Assembly (NCBI RefSeq): GCF_016907895.1
Contig: NZ_JAFBCV010000011.1
Location: 87,381 to 151,380, forward strand
Origin: Shouchella xiaoxiensis
Lineage (GTDB): Bacteria > Bacillota > Bacilli > Bacillales > Bacillaceae_D
Length of the DNA stretch: 64,000 nucleotides
Reading direction: 5' to 3'
Below are positions 26,105 through 34,931 of the stretch, one piece after another; position 1 is the stretch's first letter, and each line of letters starts with the position of its first letter. The translations under genes were made by a program, and so were the position numbers. A model generated the notes under the pieces. That model saw only the letters and a list, made by a program, of their open reading frames with translations. It did not search any database and was not told the origin of the DNA.

Positions 26105-27064
26105 CTAACTCTTTCCATTGACTAATTGCTTAAATACCTTTAATTGATTTGTTATTTGAGTCTCTGCTTCGCTCATCATTCTTTCGATCAATTGCTTTAC
26201 AGTTGGTAGATCACTTAATAGTCCTGCAACCTGGCCACTGTTTACAAAACCTAGCTGATCGTCCCCTTCTATTGCACCTAGAACATGTTGCTTTTCAGAA
26301 GTACTTGTTTGATAACCTTGTATAGAAAGCTTGTTTTCGTTTAACAAGAGTTTTTCGACATAAGGACCTTTCAATACGCGACGTACTTGCCCATACTTTC
26401 TACCAACTATAGTTGTAGACGTATCACTCGCTTCTAGTAATTTCTGTTTATACGATGCATGATAGGGTGCATCTTTAGTTGCAATAAAACGAGTACCCAT
26501 CTGAACGCCAGACGCTCCAAGCATAAACGCCGCCGCTAACCCTCTCCCATCACCTACTCCACCTGCAGCAATAACAGGTATCTGAACAGCCGAAACAACT
26601 TGTGGTAAAAGAGTGAACGTTGTTAATTCTGTTGGAGCATTTATGCCAGCGGCTTCAAACCCTTCTGCAACAAGAATATCAGCACCCAACTCTTCTGCTT
26701 TTTTAGCATGAGCAACACTGGCAATAACAACAAGAACAACAATCCCCTTCGCTTTTAACAAGGGTAGATAAGAAGAAGGGTTGCCAGCGGATAATGACAC
26801 AATCGGAATTTCTTTTTCAATGGCTAACTGCACCAGCTCTTTCGCCTGGGAATTAACAGCAATTGGGATGTTCAGTGCAAAAGGTTTCTTTGTTAAACGT
26901 TTCGTTTCTAAAATACGTTCTAACACTTCTTCCGTTGTCATCGTCCCACACCCAATTGTTCCGAGTCCTCCTGCTTCAGAAACACTTGCCACAAGACGTG
27001 GATCACTAATATTCCCCATACCACCTTGGACAATTGGATAATGGATCTGTAGTTTTTCTAACAT
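26105..27064 (-). CDS. Nitronate monooxygenase-like FMN protein
   Basis: About 319 aa, FMN-binding TIM barrel of the nitronate monooxygenase / 2-nitropropane dioxygenase / FabK group. Motifs: YPIVQGGMGNISDPRLVASV, GGLGTIGCG, EGFEAAGI, IPVIAAGGVGDGRGLAAAF and GVQMGTRFIA. The catalytic His (usually GGHxG) is replaced by EAAGI here, so true nitronate oxidase activity is doubtful; a FabK- or other flavin-dependent role is open. ATG at 27064, AGGAGG at 5 nt. It follows paaX by 9 nt, so it belongs to the phenylacetate operon. Confidence 0.75.
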   Translation of the reverse strand: MLEKLQIHYPIVQGGMGNISDPRLVASVSEAGGLGTIGCGTMTTEEVLERILETKRLTKKPFALNIPIAVNSQAKELVQLAIEKEIPIVSLSAGNPSSYLPLLKAKGIVVLVVIASVAHAKKAEELGADILVAEGFEAAGINAPTELTTFTLLPQVVSAVQIPVIAAGGVGDGRGLAAAFMLGASGVQMGTRFIATKDAPYHASYKQKLLEASDTSTTIVGRKYGQVRRVLKGPYVEKLLLNENKLSIQGYQTSTSEKQHVLGAIEGDDQLGFVNSGQVAGLLSDLPTVKQLIERMMSEAETQITNQLKVFKQLVNGKS

Positions 27065-27073
27065 ATGCACCTC

Positions 27074-27958
27074 CTACCATTCATTTAAGAGTAATGGATG
27101 AATGCTTGCATCGTATGTCGGTGCTTTCTGACCAAGGTCATTGTCTTTTTTAAAAATTTGTTCAAAGAAACAACTCGCTGGATCCGCCAGCAGGAGATAG
27201 TATTGTTTAAATAACATCATTGCTCTGGTTCCGTTCCAGTTATCAGGCAGCAGTTCTTTAGGTAACCCAGGATCACTAAACAAAAACTTTCGATACTCAT
27301 GTACAAGTTCAGTTCGAACAACAAAACAATCTGCTACAGACATCTGGTTGTCCTTCAACAACTTTTTGTGCTCAGTAAAGCTTCGGCTATAGCATGAGAT
27401 GAATGCTTCATACTTTTGCTGTATTTCGTCAAGTGGCCAGCTTTTTTCGACTAATGCTTGGTTTTGCTTATTTTTGTATACTGCCTCAAAAAAATCAACG
27501 TAATCTGCAATACCATATTTCTTAATTAATAGATTCACTTGTTTTTCTAATGGATTTGGGGAAATCCAGCAGGATGCTGAAAAACTTCCAAAACCACTCC
27601 AAAGAAGCTCTTTTCTGAGCTCATCTCTTATTTGGCGTTGTTCTTCTGGAATCTTATATAGAAGCATTCGCCACTTCCCGTCCCAAGCATGTTCTTCAAA
27701 TTTAAAAATTCGATCCCCTGCCTCATTCATACGCTCTGACCCTTGAGGAGTTAATGAGTAAAAGCTCTTTGCACCTCGACGTTCTGACACTAACCACCCT
27801 TGCTTTACCATTCTGGAGACAGATACTCGAACTGCCTGTTCATTATGTCCAAACTCTTTCAATAAACGAATTAAACTACCAATCCAAATCGTTGATCCGT
27901 AATGTCTAATATAATCACCATATATCGTAAATATCATTGATTGCGTATTTGCACTCAT
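27074..27958 (-). CDS. paaX: Phenylacetic acid degradation repressor PaaX
   Basis: 294 aa. N-terminal PaaX winged helix (SMIFTIYGDYIRHYGSTIWIGSLIRLLKEF, VRVSVSRMVKQGWL), the central segment WDGKWRMLLYKIPEEQR with LWSGFGSFSASCWISP, and the C-terminal PaaX_C region. PaaX represses paa genes and is released by phenylacetyl-CoA. This fits a pathway in which phenylacetyl-CoA is made by two routes (PaaK and the proposed phenylpyruvate dehydrogenase). It is the tenth paa-type gene of the cluster, 45 nt after paaJ. Confidence 0.92.
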   Translation of the reverse strand: MSANTQSMIFTIYGDYIRHYGSTIWIGSLIRLLKEFGHNEQAVRVSVSRMVKQGWLVSERRGAKSFYSLTPQGSERMNEAGDRIFKFEEHAWDGKWRMLLYKIPEEQRQIRDELRKELLWSGFGSFSASCWISPNPLEKQVNLLIKKYGIADYVDFFEAVYKNKQNQALVEKSWPLDEIQQKYEAFISCYSRSFTEHKKLLKDNQMSVADCFVVRTELVHEYRKFLFSDPGLPKELLPDNWNGTRAMMLFKQYYLLLADPASCFFEQIFKKDNDLGQKAPTYDASIHPLLLNEW

Positions 27959-28003
27959 TCGTTTCCACTCTTCCTACTTAATGTTATTGTTCATTCTCTC
28001 TAT

Positions 28004-29248
28004 CTAGTAATCGTTACTATTATTAGCGAGCCTGCCGTTGGTAGTACTTTCTACTCGTTCAAATATCCCAGCAATCCCTTGGCCAACACCAATACACATT
28101 GTCGCCAGGCCATACCTTGATTTTCTCTTGTTCATTTCGTGAAGAAGTGAGGTAACAATTCGCGCTCCACTCGCTCCTAATGGATGACCAAAAGCAATAG
28201 CTCCCCCGTTTACATTCACTTTCTCCACATCAAGTTCAAGTTCATTTATACAAGCAAGTGATTGAGCAGCAAAAGCTTCATTTAACTCAATAATATCTAA
28301 ATCTTTTACAGACAACCCCGCTCGATCTAGTGCCTTGTTTGTTGCTGAAACGGGGCCGATCCCCATAATTCTTGGTTCAACTCCACTAACAGCACTAGTC
28401 ACATAGCGAGCCATCGGTTTTAAACCAAGTTGCTTAGCCTTCACAGCTGACATTAACAGCACTGCGCTAGCACCATCATTTATACCCGAAGCGTTACCTG
28501 CGGTGACAGTGCCATTCGGAAATAAAGGCTTTAATTTTTTTAATGCTTCCAACGTCGATTCAGGACGCGGATGTTCATCTACAGTGACAGTAATAGACTG
28601 CCCTTTTCGATTTTTGAAGGTGACGGGCACGATTTCATCTTTAAATCGACTTTTGGACTGAGCAACACTAGCTTTCTCTTGACTCAATAGCGCGAATTGA
28701 TCTTGCTCTTCTCTAGTAATGTTGTATTCCGTTGCCACATTTTCAGCCGTTTCCGGCATTGAATCTGCTCCATATGCTGTTTCTATTACGTTGTTCGTAA
28801 AGCGCCAGCCAATCGTCGTATCAAGTAAATTAATCTCTCCTCTAGGAAAATCAACCTCTGGTTTTGCCATTACGTATGGCGCACGTGTCATACTCTCTGT
28901 TCCTCCAGCAATAAAGACATCGCCCTCTCCGCAAGCTATGGCTCTAGCTGCATAGAGAATTGCATCTAACCCAGAGCCACATAAGCGATTAATTGTTGTT
29001 CCAGCACAGGAAACTGGTAGCCCTGCCAATAAAGCTGACATGCGTGCCACGTTCCGGTTATCTTCACCCGCTTGGTTGGCATTGCCTAAAACAACTTCTT
29101 CAATTAATGAAGGATCTACGCCACCGTTTCGATTTAGTAAGGCCTGTATCACCACTGCACCTAAATCATCGGGGCGAACGGTTTTTAATGCACCTTTATA
29201 GCGACCTATTGGTGTACGAACAGCATCAATAATGACAACTTCATTCAT
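28004..29248 (-). CDS. paaJ: Acetyl-CoA acyltransferase (3-oxoadipyl-CoA thiolase, PaaJ-like)
   Basis: 414 aa thiolase. Catalytic Cys90 in [12 protein letters not shown], His in [12 protein letters not shown] and the second Cys in [10 protein letters not shown]. In the phenylacetate pathway PaaJ cleaves 3-oxo-5,6-dehydrosuberyl-CoA and 3-oxoadipyl-CoA to acetyl-CoA and succinyl-CoA. The start ATG overlaps the stop of paaH by four bases. The C-terminus carries an extra tail ([14 protein letters not shown]) beyond the normal thiolase end. Assignment to PaaJ rests on operon context; the family is broad. Confidence 0.88.
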   Translation of the reverse strand: MNEVVIIDAVRTPIGRYKGALKTVRPDDLGAVVIQALLNRNGGVDPSLIEEVVLGNANQAGEDNRNVARMSALLAGLPVSCAGTTINRLCGSGLDAILYAARAIACGEGDVFIAGGTESMTRAPYVMAKPEVDFPRGEINLLDTTIGWRFTNNVIETAYGADSMPETAENVATEYNITREEQDQFALLSQEKASVAQSKSRFKDEIVPVTFKNRKGQSITVTVDEHPRPESTLEALKKLKPLFPNGTVTAGNASGINDGASAVLLMSAVKAKQLGLKPMARYVTSAVSGVEPRIMGIGPVSATNKALDRAGLSVKDLDIIELNEAFAAQSLACINELELDVEKVNVNGGAIAFGHPLGASGARIVTSLLHEMNKRKSRYGLATMCIGVGQGIAGIFERVESTTNGRLANNSNDY

Positions 29249-30108
29249 GTTGTCACCTCTTCTTCATTATACTGATACACGCCCTTGCCTGTTTTCCGTC
29301 CAAGCCTTCCCGCCTGCACGTATTGTTCGAGCAATGGTGCTGGGCGGTACTTCTCCCCTAACTTCTCATGTAGATAGCGTAAATTATTCAAGCGAGTATC
29401 CAAACCAACTAAGTCTCCAAGTTCAAAGGGCCCCATCGGGTAATTTAATCCAAGCTTTATTGCTTTATCAATATCTTCTGGTGTTCCTAAACCTTCTTGT
29501 AACATAAAAAAGGCCTCATTTCCGACAAGTGCACTCATCCGACTTGTAACAAAACCAGGAAACTCATTTATCACGACCGTCTCTTTACCCATTCGCCGCG
29601 CAACTTCTTTTACACTTTCAACGGTTTCATCACTTGTTTCTAATCCTCTTACAATTTCAATTAATCGCATCTTATGAACTGGATTAAAAAAATGCATGGC
29701 AATTGTTTTTGCTGGACGTGCTCCATATGATGCAATTTCTGTTGGGCTCATTGTTGATGTATTTGTCGCAAAGATACAGCTTGATTTAGCTACTTTTTCT
29801 AGTAATTGAAAAACTGCTTGCTTTAATTGGGGCTTTTCAGGAACTGCTTCAATGATTAAATCAGCGTCCATTACAGCAGTATTGAGTGAGGTCGTAAATG
29901 CGACATTTGCCAGTGCATATGCTCCTACCTGTTCAGACAGTTTTCCTCGTTGAATGCCGCTTTCAACAAGTTGATTTATCTCCGCTTCAGCACTTGCTAA
30001 TGCACTGCTTTGGTTATCAGTAACTGTTGTAACAAAACCAGCAATAGCTGCTGCATAAGCAATTCCTCTTCCCATAACGCCTGAGCCCACAACAACAATC
30101 CTTTTCAA
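29245..30108 (-). CDS. paaH: 3-hydroxyacyl-CoA dehydrogenase PaaH
   Basis: About 287 aa. NAD motif VVVGSGVMGRGIAYAAAIAGF, catalytic region AMHFFNPVHKMRLIEIVRG, and C-terminal NYPMGPFELGDLVGLD. In the pathway it oxidises 3-hydroxyadipyl-CoA to 3-oxoadipyl-CoA. I use the TTG at 30108 (AGGAGG 9 nt upstream); the frame is open to 30117 but the earlier codon abuts the ribosome site. It is shorter than E. coli PaaH (475 aa), as usual in Firmicutes. Confidence 0.9.
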   Translation of the reverse strand: MKRIVVVGSGVMGRGIAYAAAIAGFVTTVTDNQSSALASAEAEINQLVESGIQRGKLSEQVGAYALANVAFTTSLNTAVMDADLIIEAVPEKPQLKQAVFQLLEKVAKSSCIFATNTSTMSPTEIASYGARPAKTIAMHFFNPVHKMRLIEIVRGLETSDETVESVKEVARRMGKETVVINEFPGFVTSRMSALVGNEAFFMLQEGLGTPEDIDKAIKLGLNYPMGPFELGDLVGLDTRLNNLRYLHEKLGEKYRPAPLLEQYVQAGRLGRKTGKGVYQYNEEEVTT

Positions 30109-30209
30109 TAAAAGCAACCTCCTTTGCCTTTCTTCGGAACCTGTTTTACCATTTTTTCTGAATACTGCAATTAGCTATATTGGTACTACTAAGTAATGAA
30201 AATCACCTG

Positions 30210-30977
30210 CTATTTCCCGTGAAACAAAGGAGGTCTTTTTTCATTAAATGCTTTTATCCCCTCTAAATGGTCTTCGGTCAATCCTGCAAGTCGCTGCGTT
30301 TGCGCTTCTTGCTCTAAATACGCATTCAAATTAGGCTGTACTAACTTTAAAGAACGTTTGATTAAAGCAATTGCTTTTGTTGGTAAATCGGCCACCTGTT
30401 TTGCAAAATGAATGCTTTCCTGCTCCCACCTATCAGCTGAAATTACCTTCGTTGCTAACCCTAGATGTCTCGCTTCATCGGCCGTAATCTTTTCTCCAAG
30501 CACAGCTAATTCGAGCGTTTTTGCTTCACCAATCATTCTCGTTAAAAATAGGAGATTTGCAGAATCGGGAATTAAACCAACATGGATAAACGCGTTAACA
30601 AAGCTAGCTTTCTCATGTATGATTCTAAAGTCGCAAGCAAGCGCTAAACTAAATCCCGCCCCAGCAGCAACGCCATTTACCGCTGCGATAATTGGCTTCT
30701 CGCACGCCCTTAGTTGTTTAATTAATGGGGCATACCTCATCCGTATCATTTCACCATGATGGACCTGATCGTCAACCTCTTTCAAATCTTGACCAGAACA
30801 AAACCCTTTACCCGCTCCTGTTACTAGAATGCACCTCACATCAAAGGAAGTCTCGGCTCTCTTAAATGCTAGTTTTAACTCTAACAGCATTGCCTCTGAA
30901 AAAGCATTGTAAGAATTAGGACGGTTTAATGTGATCGTAGCAATTCCATCCCGCTCGCTATATTCTATATAATCCAC
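30210..30977 (-). CDS. paaG: Enoyl-CoA hydratase/isomerase, PaaG-like
   Basis: 255 aa crotonase. ITLNRPNSYNAFSEAML, TGAGKGFCSGQDLKEV (oxyanion hole) and AAVNGVAAGAGFSLALACD are typical. GFCSGQDL with Asp at the acid position matches PaaG-type isomerases, which turn ring-1,2-epoxyphenylacetyl-CoA into oxepin-CoA. About 100 nt separate it from paaH, the largest gap in the cluster. Confidence 0.87.
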   Translation of the reverse strand: MDYIEYSERDGIATITLNRPNSYNAFSEAMLLELKLAFKRAETSFDVRCILVTGAGKGFCSGQDLKEVDDQVHHGEMIRMRYAPLIKQLRACEKPIIAAVNGVAAGAGFSLALACDFRIIHEKASFVNAFIHVGLIPDSANLLFLTRMIGEAKTLELAVLGEKITADEARHLGLATKVISADRWEQESIHFAKQVADLPTKAIALIKRSLKLVQPNLNAYLEQEAQTQRLAGLTEDHLEGIKAFNEKRPPLFHGK

Positions 30978-30979
30978 TG

Positions 30980-31756
30980 TTATCTCCCCTCAAACCGAGG
31001 CTCCCTTTTATCCATAAAAGCCCTCATTCCCTCTGTTTGATCCTGACTAGCGAAAAGCAAATAGAAGTTCTTTCGTTCATAAAGCAATCCTTCTTGAAGC
31101 GATGAATGAACAGCTTGGTTAACGGAATCTTTAATTAACCGTAACGAGAGCGGCGGTTGCTTCGCTATACGCTGGGCAAATCTAAGTGCTTCTTCTTCAA
31201 GTAGCTCTGGCTGAATCAATCGATTTACGATTCGCTGTTCAAGTGCTTCATTAGCTGAAATACGTTCTCCAGTAAGCAGCCACTCTAGCGCCTTTGTTCG
31301 CCCTACTAATTTTGTTAAACGCTGTGTTCCTCCAGCTCCAGGCATAACACCGAGACTAACTTCAGGAAACGAGAACTCAGCAGTGGTAGCGGCAAGTAAT
31401 AGATCACAACTTAAAGCAAGTTCAAACCCACCACCAAATACAAACCCATGCACAGCACCAATGATTGGTTTTTTCACTCGTGAAATGCGGTCCCAATCTG
31501 CAAACTGATTTAGTAGCTCTAACTGAATTGTACTACTATCCATCATTTCCGCTATGTCCGCTCCAGAGCTAAACGCTTTTCCTCTTCCAGAAAGTAGCAC
31601 AACAGCCACTTCATCCTCCTGATCAAACTGCTCAATTATAGTGGCAATTTCTTTGATCATCGCGCGATTTAAGGCATTGTACTGCTGTTGGCGGTTTAGT
31701 TCGATCCTGCCGACTCCGTTCTCTATAGACGTTTCAATGTACTGAAACAGCTGCAC
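30980..31756 (-). CDS. paaF: Enoyl-CoA hydratase, PaaF-like
   Basis: 258 aa crotonase with RIELNRQQQYNALNRAM, LSGRGKAFSSGADIAEM and GAVHGFVFGGGFELALSCD, then PEVSLGVMPGAGGTQRL, where the Glu acts in hydration. This fits 2,3-dehydroadipyl-CoA hydratase. Start is a GTG at 31756, with GAGGA 10 nt upstream at the end of the preceding gene. It is adjacent to paaG (2 nt gap). Confidence 0.87.
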   Translation of the reverse strand: MQLFQYIETSIENGVGRIELNRQQQYNALNRAMIKEIATIIEQFDQEDEVAVVLLSGRGKAFSSGADIAEMMDSSTIQLELLNQFADWDRISRVKKPIIGAVHGFVFGGGFELALSCDLLLAATTAEFSFPEVSLGVMPGAGGTQRLTKLVGRTKALEWLLTGERISANEALEQRIVNRLIQPELLEEEALRFAQRIAKQPPLSLRLIKDSVNQAVHSSLQEGLLYERKNFYLLFASQDQTEGMRAFMDKREPRFEGR

Positions 31757-31761
31757 CTTTA

Positions 31762-32061
31762 TTAGTCCTCACTCATCATGAGCGTCACTAATTTCCCAGC
31801 AAACGACATCAAATCTTTTCCTGATGCTCTACCTTCTTCTGAACGCAGTCCCTGCTTTAAATCATCCATATTGTCATAAACCATTTCACACATTAAATAG
31901 TAAGGGGACTCCTCACCCATTGGTGTTCCCGAGAATGTGGTGACCTTCATTTCTCTTAATCCAGGAATCTTTTCAGTTATTGGGGCGTGAACGTTAAAAT
32001 AATGATCATCAAATGCCTTCTTGTCCTCGGGTTGTTTATATAGCGCGATTAATTTAGCCAT
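31762..32061 (-). CDS. EthD/REDY family small protein
   Basis: 99 aa ferredoxin-like alpha/beta barrel protein: MAKLIALYKQPEDKKAFDDH, HAPITEKIPGLREMKVTTF and YYLMCEMVYDNMDDL are EthD-type. Such dimeric proteins occur with aromatic or ether degradation genes; no function is proven. Position between paaD and paaF ties it to the phenylacetate pathway. AAGGAGAATG precedes the ATG. Confidence 0.78.
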   Translation of the reverse strand: MAKLIALYKQPEDKKAFDDHYFNVHAPITEKIPGLREMKVTTFSGTPMGEESPYYLMCEMVYDNMDDLKQGLRSEEGRASGKDLMSFAGKLVTLMMSED

Positions 32062-32082
32062 AATACATTCTCCTTTTTACGT

Positions 32083-32580
32083 TTAGATTGTTGAAACTGG
32101 CTTCATTGCTTCAAAGGGATTTTTACAAGACTTACAATATAAAATACTTCGACAAGCAGTTGGACCAAACAAATTTTCTAGCGTTACATATGTCGATTGA
32201 CAAAATGGGCAGTCCACTTGCCACGAACCATCGTCCTGAAAATAGCGAGGTGGCGGGGCGATACCAAATTTTTTTAACCCTTCTCTTCCTGCTTTACTTA
32301 TGCGATCAGAGGTCCATGGAGGAGAGTGAACAAACAGAACTTCAACTGATCGCACATCATCTAAATGAAGCAAGGTTTGCTCAATGTTCTTTTTAATAAT
32401 CGGTAGTGCAGGGCATCCTAGAAACGTTGGCAAGAGCTCGATCGATACGCTCTTTTCAACAACTCGTATCGACTGAATCATTCCTAAATCAACGATACTA
32501 ACGGTATCAATTTCTGGATCTTTTACTTCCTTTAATTTTTCAATCATGCGCTCTGTCGCTTCACTGAACTGTTTTACCAA
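32083..32580 (-). CDS. paaD: Phenylacetyl-CoA epoxidase subunit PaaD
   Basis: 165 aa. N-terminal MIP18/DUF59 domain (EVKDPEIDTVSIVDLGMIQSI) and a C-terminal zinc-ribbon-like part with CPFCQSTY and LYCKSCKNPF. PaaD is thought to help assemble the metal centre of the PaaABC(E) monooxygenase. TTG start with GGGGGTG 7 nt upstream. Confidence 0.9.
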   Translation of the reverse strand: MVKQFSEATERMIEKLKEVKDPEIDTVSIVDLGMIQSIRVVEKSVSIELLPTFLGCPALPIIKKNIEQTLLHLDDVRSVEVLFVHSPPWTSDRISKAGREGLKKFGIAPPPRYFQDDGSWQVDCPFCQSTYVTLENLFGPTACRSILYCKSCKNPFEAMKPVSTI

Positions 32581-32598
32581 ATCAATTCACCCCCGCTC

Positions 32599-33402
32599 CT
32601 ACCAGTTCGCTGCTGGGTCCACCTGATAAACTTCTGCTAAAGTTGCTAAAGCTTGATTTAGATCAGCAGTATGTTCACCGTTTCGACCATTCTGCTTAAG
32701 TGAGTAGGTAAATAAACTCATGTCTTGATTCACTTTTGAGAGAATGGCCTCAAGTTCCATAAGGAAGCGTTCTTTTACTGTTTTTGATGAGTGAATTAAT
32801 TTTGCGGCGACTATTTCTTCTTCTTTTTCTCCGTATTCAAGCATGTCACCAAAGTCAGCCATAACGGCTCCTACAGCACTCTCCATTTTCAATCGCGCTT
32901 CATCTGTCGCATTAAATAATTCAATAAACCACGCTTTCCAATGCATGAGATGGTAGTGCAATTCCATCAATACTTTAATCGCTACATCATTTAAAGGTTC
33001 ATAAGAACTTGTTCTTAATGATTCCATTTTTACCTTCTTTGCTATTGTATACATGAGATTCCTTACAACTGCATAAGCCCAATCATAAGTAGGAGTCCCC
33101 ATATATGAACCTTCACCATTTACCCGCTCCAGTAAAATACTGTTTCTCCTTTCAGCAGCGGGACGAGCATGAGCCAACTCGTTCGCTTCAGGAAGACCGA
33201 GCTCTTCTGCAAGTTCATAAAACATCACCGCATGGCCCATGCTGTTTTGACTGATGGACGCAGAAGCCACATCTTCTTCGATATGAGGAGCCAGGCCTAA
33301 CCATTCCGCTCCACGAAAAGCATAAATAAAATCATCATCACCTAGCTGTAAGAGGAGCTCAATCAAAGCAGCTCTTTGATTTGTTGTCATATGTTCACTC
33401 AC
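32599..33402 (-). CDS. paaC: Phenylacetyl-CoA epoxidase structural subunit PaaC
   Basis: About 267 aa ferritin-like subunit without the full metal-ligand set; it scaffolds PaaA. LLLQLGDDDFIYAFRGAEWLG, ISQNSMGHAVMFYELAEELG and MELHYHLMHWKAWFIEL are typical. I start it at the GTG at 33402, which has GGGAGGG 7 nt upstream and overlaps the end of paaB by 8 bp; an open frame to 33459 has no ribosome site. Confidence 0.9.
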   Translation of the reverse strand: MSEHMTTNQRAALIELLLQLGDDDFIYAFRGAEWLGLAPHIEEDVASASISQNSMGHAVMFYELAEELGLPEANELAHARPAAERRNSILLERVNGEGSYMGTPTYDWAYAVVRNLMYTIAKKVKMESLRTSSYEPLNDVAIKVLMELHYHLMHWKAWFIELFNATDEARLKMESAVGAVMADFGDMLEYGEKEEEIVAAKLIHSSKTVKERFLMELEAILSKVNQDMSLFTYSLKQNGRNGEHTADLNQALATLAEVYQVDPAANW

Positions 33403-33745
33403 CCTTACGCCCTCCCTGCCATGACATGATCTCTTTCTCATCCAGAATCTGCTGTTCATACTTGCTCCATATCTTCTTTAAATAACCGTAACCCTTGGTA
33501 TTGCGATACGCTTTGTTATCTAAACGTTGGAGAGAAGCTTTTTCTTCGCTCGATAGAGGACGTATATGCACTCGTTCAACGACCCAAATATCCGAGACAG
33601 GTTCCCTCCGCATAAAGTTTTCCTGCGCCATTACAATAGCTAATTCTTTATTTGGAGCAGTCAAGCTAAATTGGTGGGTAAAAGGGGACGCATCGTTACG
33701 TTTGCTGAACACTTCGAATTCTTTATAAAAAGTTGTCTGATTCAT
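33395..33745 (-). CDS. paaB: Phenylacetyl-CoA epoxidase subunit PaaB
   Basis: 116 aa, the small beta subunit: EFEVFSKRNDASPFTHQFSLTA at the start and EPVSDIWVVERVHI in the middle. It bridges PaaAC heterodimers in known complexes. GGGAGAG precedes the ATG at 33745 by 9 nt. It overlaps paaC. Confidence 0.9.
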   Translation of the reverse strand: MNQTTFYKEFEVFSKRNDASPFTHQFSLTAPNKELAIVMAQENFMRREPVSDIWVVERVHIRPLSSEEKASLQRLDNKAYRNTKGYGYLKKIWSKYEQQILDEKEIMSWQGGRKGE

Positions 33746-33760
33746 CACATCGATCTCTCC

Positions 33761-34708
33761 CTAGTGAGCAAGAGCGCGCCTTACCCATGCATTATTGTCA
33801 TAGGACACTCTGCGTAAATTTAAACGTTCCTGCGAGAACGGTCCTTCATTTCGGGTAATTTTCCTAAATTCATTCCAATCGGGCTGTTGGTAAGACCATG
33901 TTTTACTTGACTCATCATAAGATAGGGTTGAATCGGGAATTGTTAGCCCTAGTGCAAGAACACGGGGGATATATTTTGATAAAAATCGTTGCCTTAGCTC
34001 TTCATTCGTGTTCGTACGAATCTTATATTTAATGGTGACATCTTGCTTTGAAGAGCCCGTTGTTTCCTTGCTAGCTGGTCCAAAGAACATTAAGAGAGGT
34101 TCCCACCATCGATCAAGCGCTTCCTGAATCATAGCTCGCTGCATCTTGTTCCCTTCCGCAAGCGCTAAAATAATCGCTTCCCCGTGTTGTGCGTGAAAAA
34201 CTTCTTCTGCACAAATTCGTTTTAATGCTCTAGCATAAGGACCATAGGAGGCACCAAGCATGTTTGTCTGTGTAATGATTGCAGCACCATCGACGAGCCA
34301 GCCAATAATACCAGCATCCGCCCATGTTTTCGTCTTCATATGAAATACGTTATGAAATTTCAGTTTTCCACTGAACAAATCTTGCATTAAATCAGCTCGA
34401 TTCCGTCCATAAGGTTTCATTAAATCTTCAACAACTCTGAGTAACAATTGTCCATGACCCATTTCATCTTGAACCTTAGCCATAATACCTAGTTTACGAT
34501 AAAGCGATGGAGCTCTAGGAACCCATTCTTTTTCTGGGAGCGCCCCCATTATTTCACTTATTCCATGCATAGAAATAAGCTTAATTAACGTTTGACGATA
34601 CTCTTCAGGCATCCAGTCATCCGCTTCGATTTTTTCACCAGTTTCAATTCTTTCAACAAAAACACTCATTCGCTCTTCTTCTGTCATATGCTCTGTTATA
34701 ACGTGCAT
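33761..34708 (-). CDS. paaA: Phenylacetyl-CoA epoxidase catalytic subunit PaaA
   Basis: 315 aa di-iron subunit. Metal ligands fit in KVQDEMGHGQLL (E and ExxH) and RICAEEVFHAQHGEA (ExxH), the ferritin-like bacterial multicomponent monooxygenase pattern. The enzyme puts an epoxide on the ring of phenylacetyl-CoA with O2. GGGAGGGG is 7 nt before the ATG. The N-terminus (MTEEERMSVFVERIETGEKIEADDWMPEEY in pieces) is family-like. The reductase gene paaE is not nearby. Confidence 0.95.
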   Translation of the reverse strand: MHVITEHMTEEERMSVFVERIETGEKIEADDWMPEEYRQTLIKLISMHGISEIMGALPEKEWVPRAPSLYRKLGIMAKVQDEMGHGQLLLRVVEDLMKPYGRNRADLMQDLFSGKLKFHNVFHMKTKTWADAGIIGWLVDGAAIITQTNMLGASYGPYARALKRICAEEVFHAQHGEAIILALAEGNKMQRAMIQEALDRWWEPLLMFFGPASKETTGSSKQDVTIKYKIRTNTNEELRQRFLSKYIPRVLALGLTIPDSTLSYDESSKTWSYQQPDWNEFRKITRNEGPFSQERLNLRRVSYDNNAWVRRALAH

Positions 34709-34712
34709 ATAG

Positions 34713-34913
34713 CTACCCCTCCCAAACGAACAGATAATGGTATTGATCCACCGAGCGTGTACTATACATTCGTTGCCTCTTTGCAGGTGGATTAAGAAAG
34801 ACTTTGACTTTATTCATGCTGTAAATACCTCTCAAACCCAACTTCAAATACCTCATGGATACCCAACGCTCTCCTGCTGTATTAAACTGGTACATCTTTA
34901 CGGTCTTAGACAT
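34713..34913 (-). CDS. Possible small protein between paaK and paaA
   Basis: 66 codons from the ATG at 34913, rich in Arg, Lys, Tyr and Met (KLGLRGIYSMNKVKVFLNPP). No close ribosome site. The stop falls inside the paaA ribosome site, and the frame fills the 223-base gap almost exactly, so a translated leader coupled to paaA is possible. Not recognised. Confidence 0.35.
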   Translation of the reverse strand: MSKTVKMYQFNTAGERWVSMRYLKLGLRGIYSMNKVKVFLNPPAKRQRMYSTRSVDQYHYLFVWEG

Positions 34914-34931
34914 TGACAATTGCTTAGGTCT

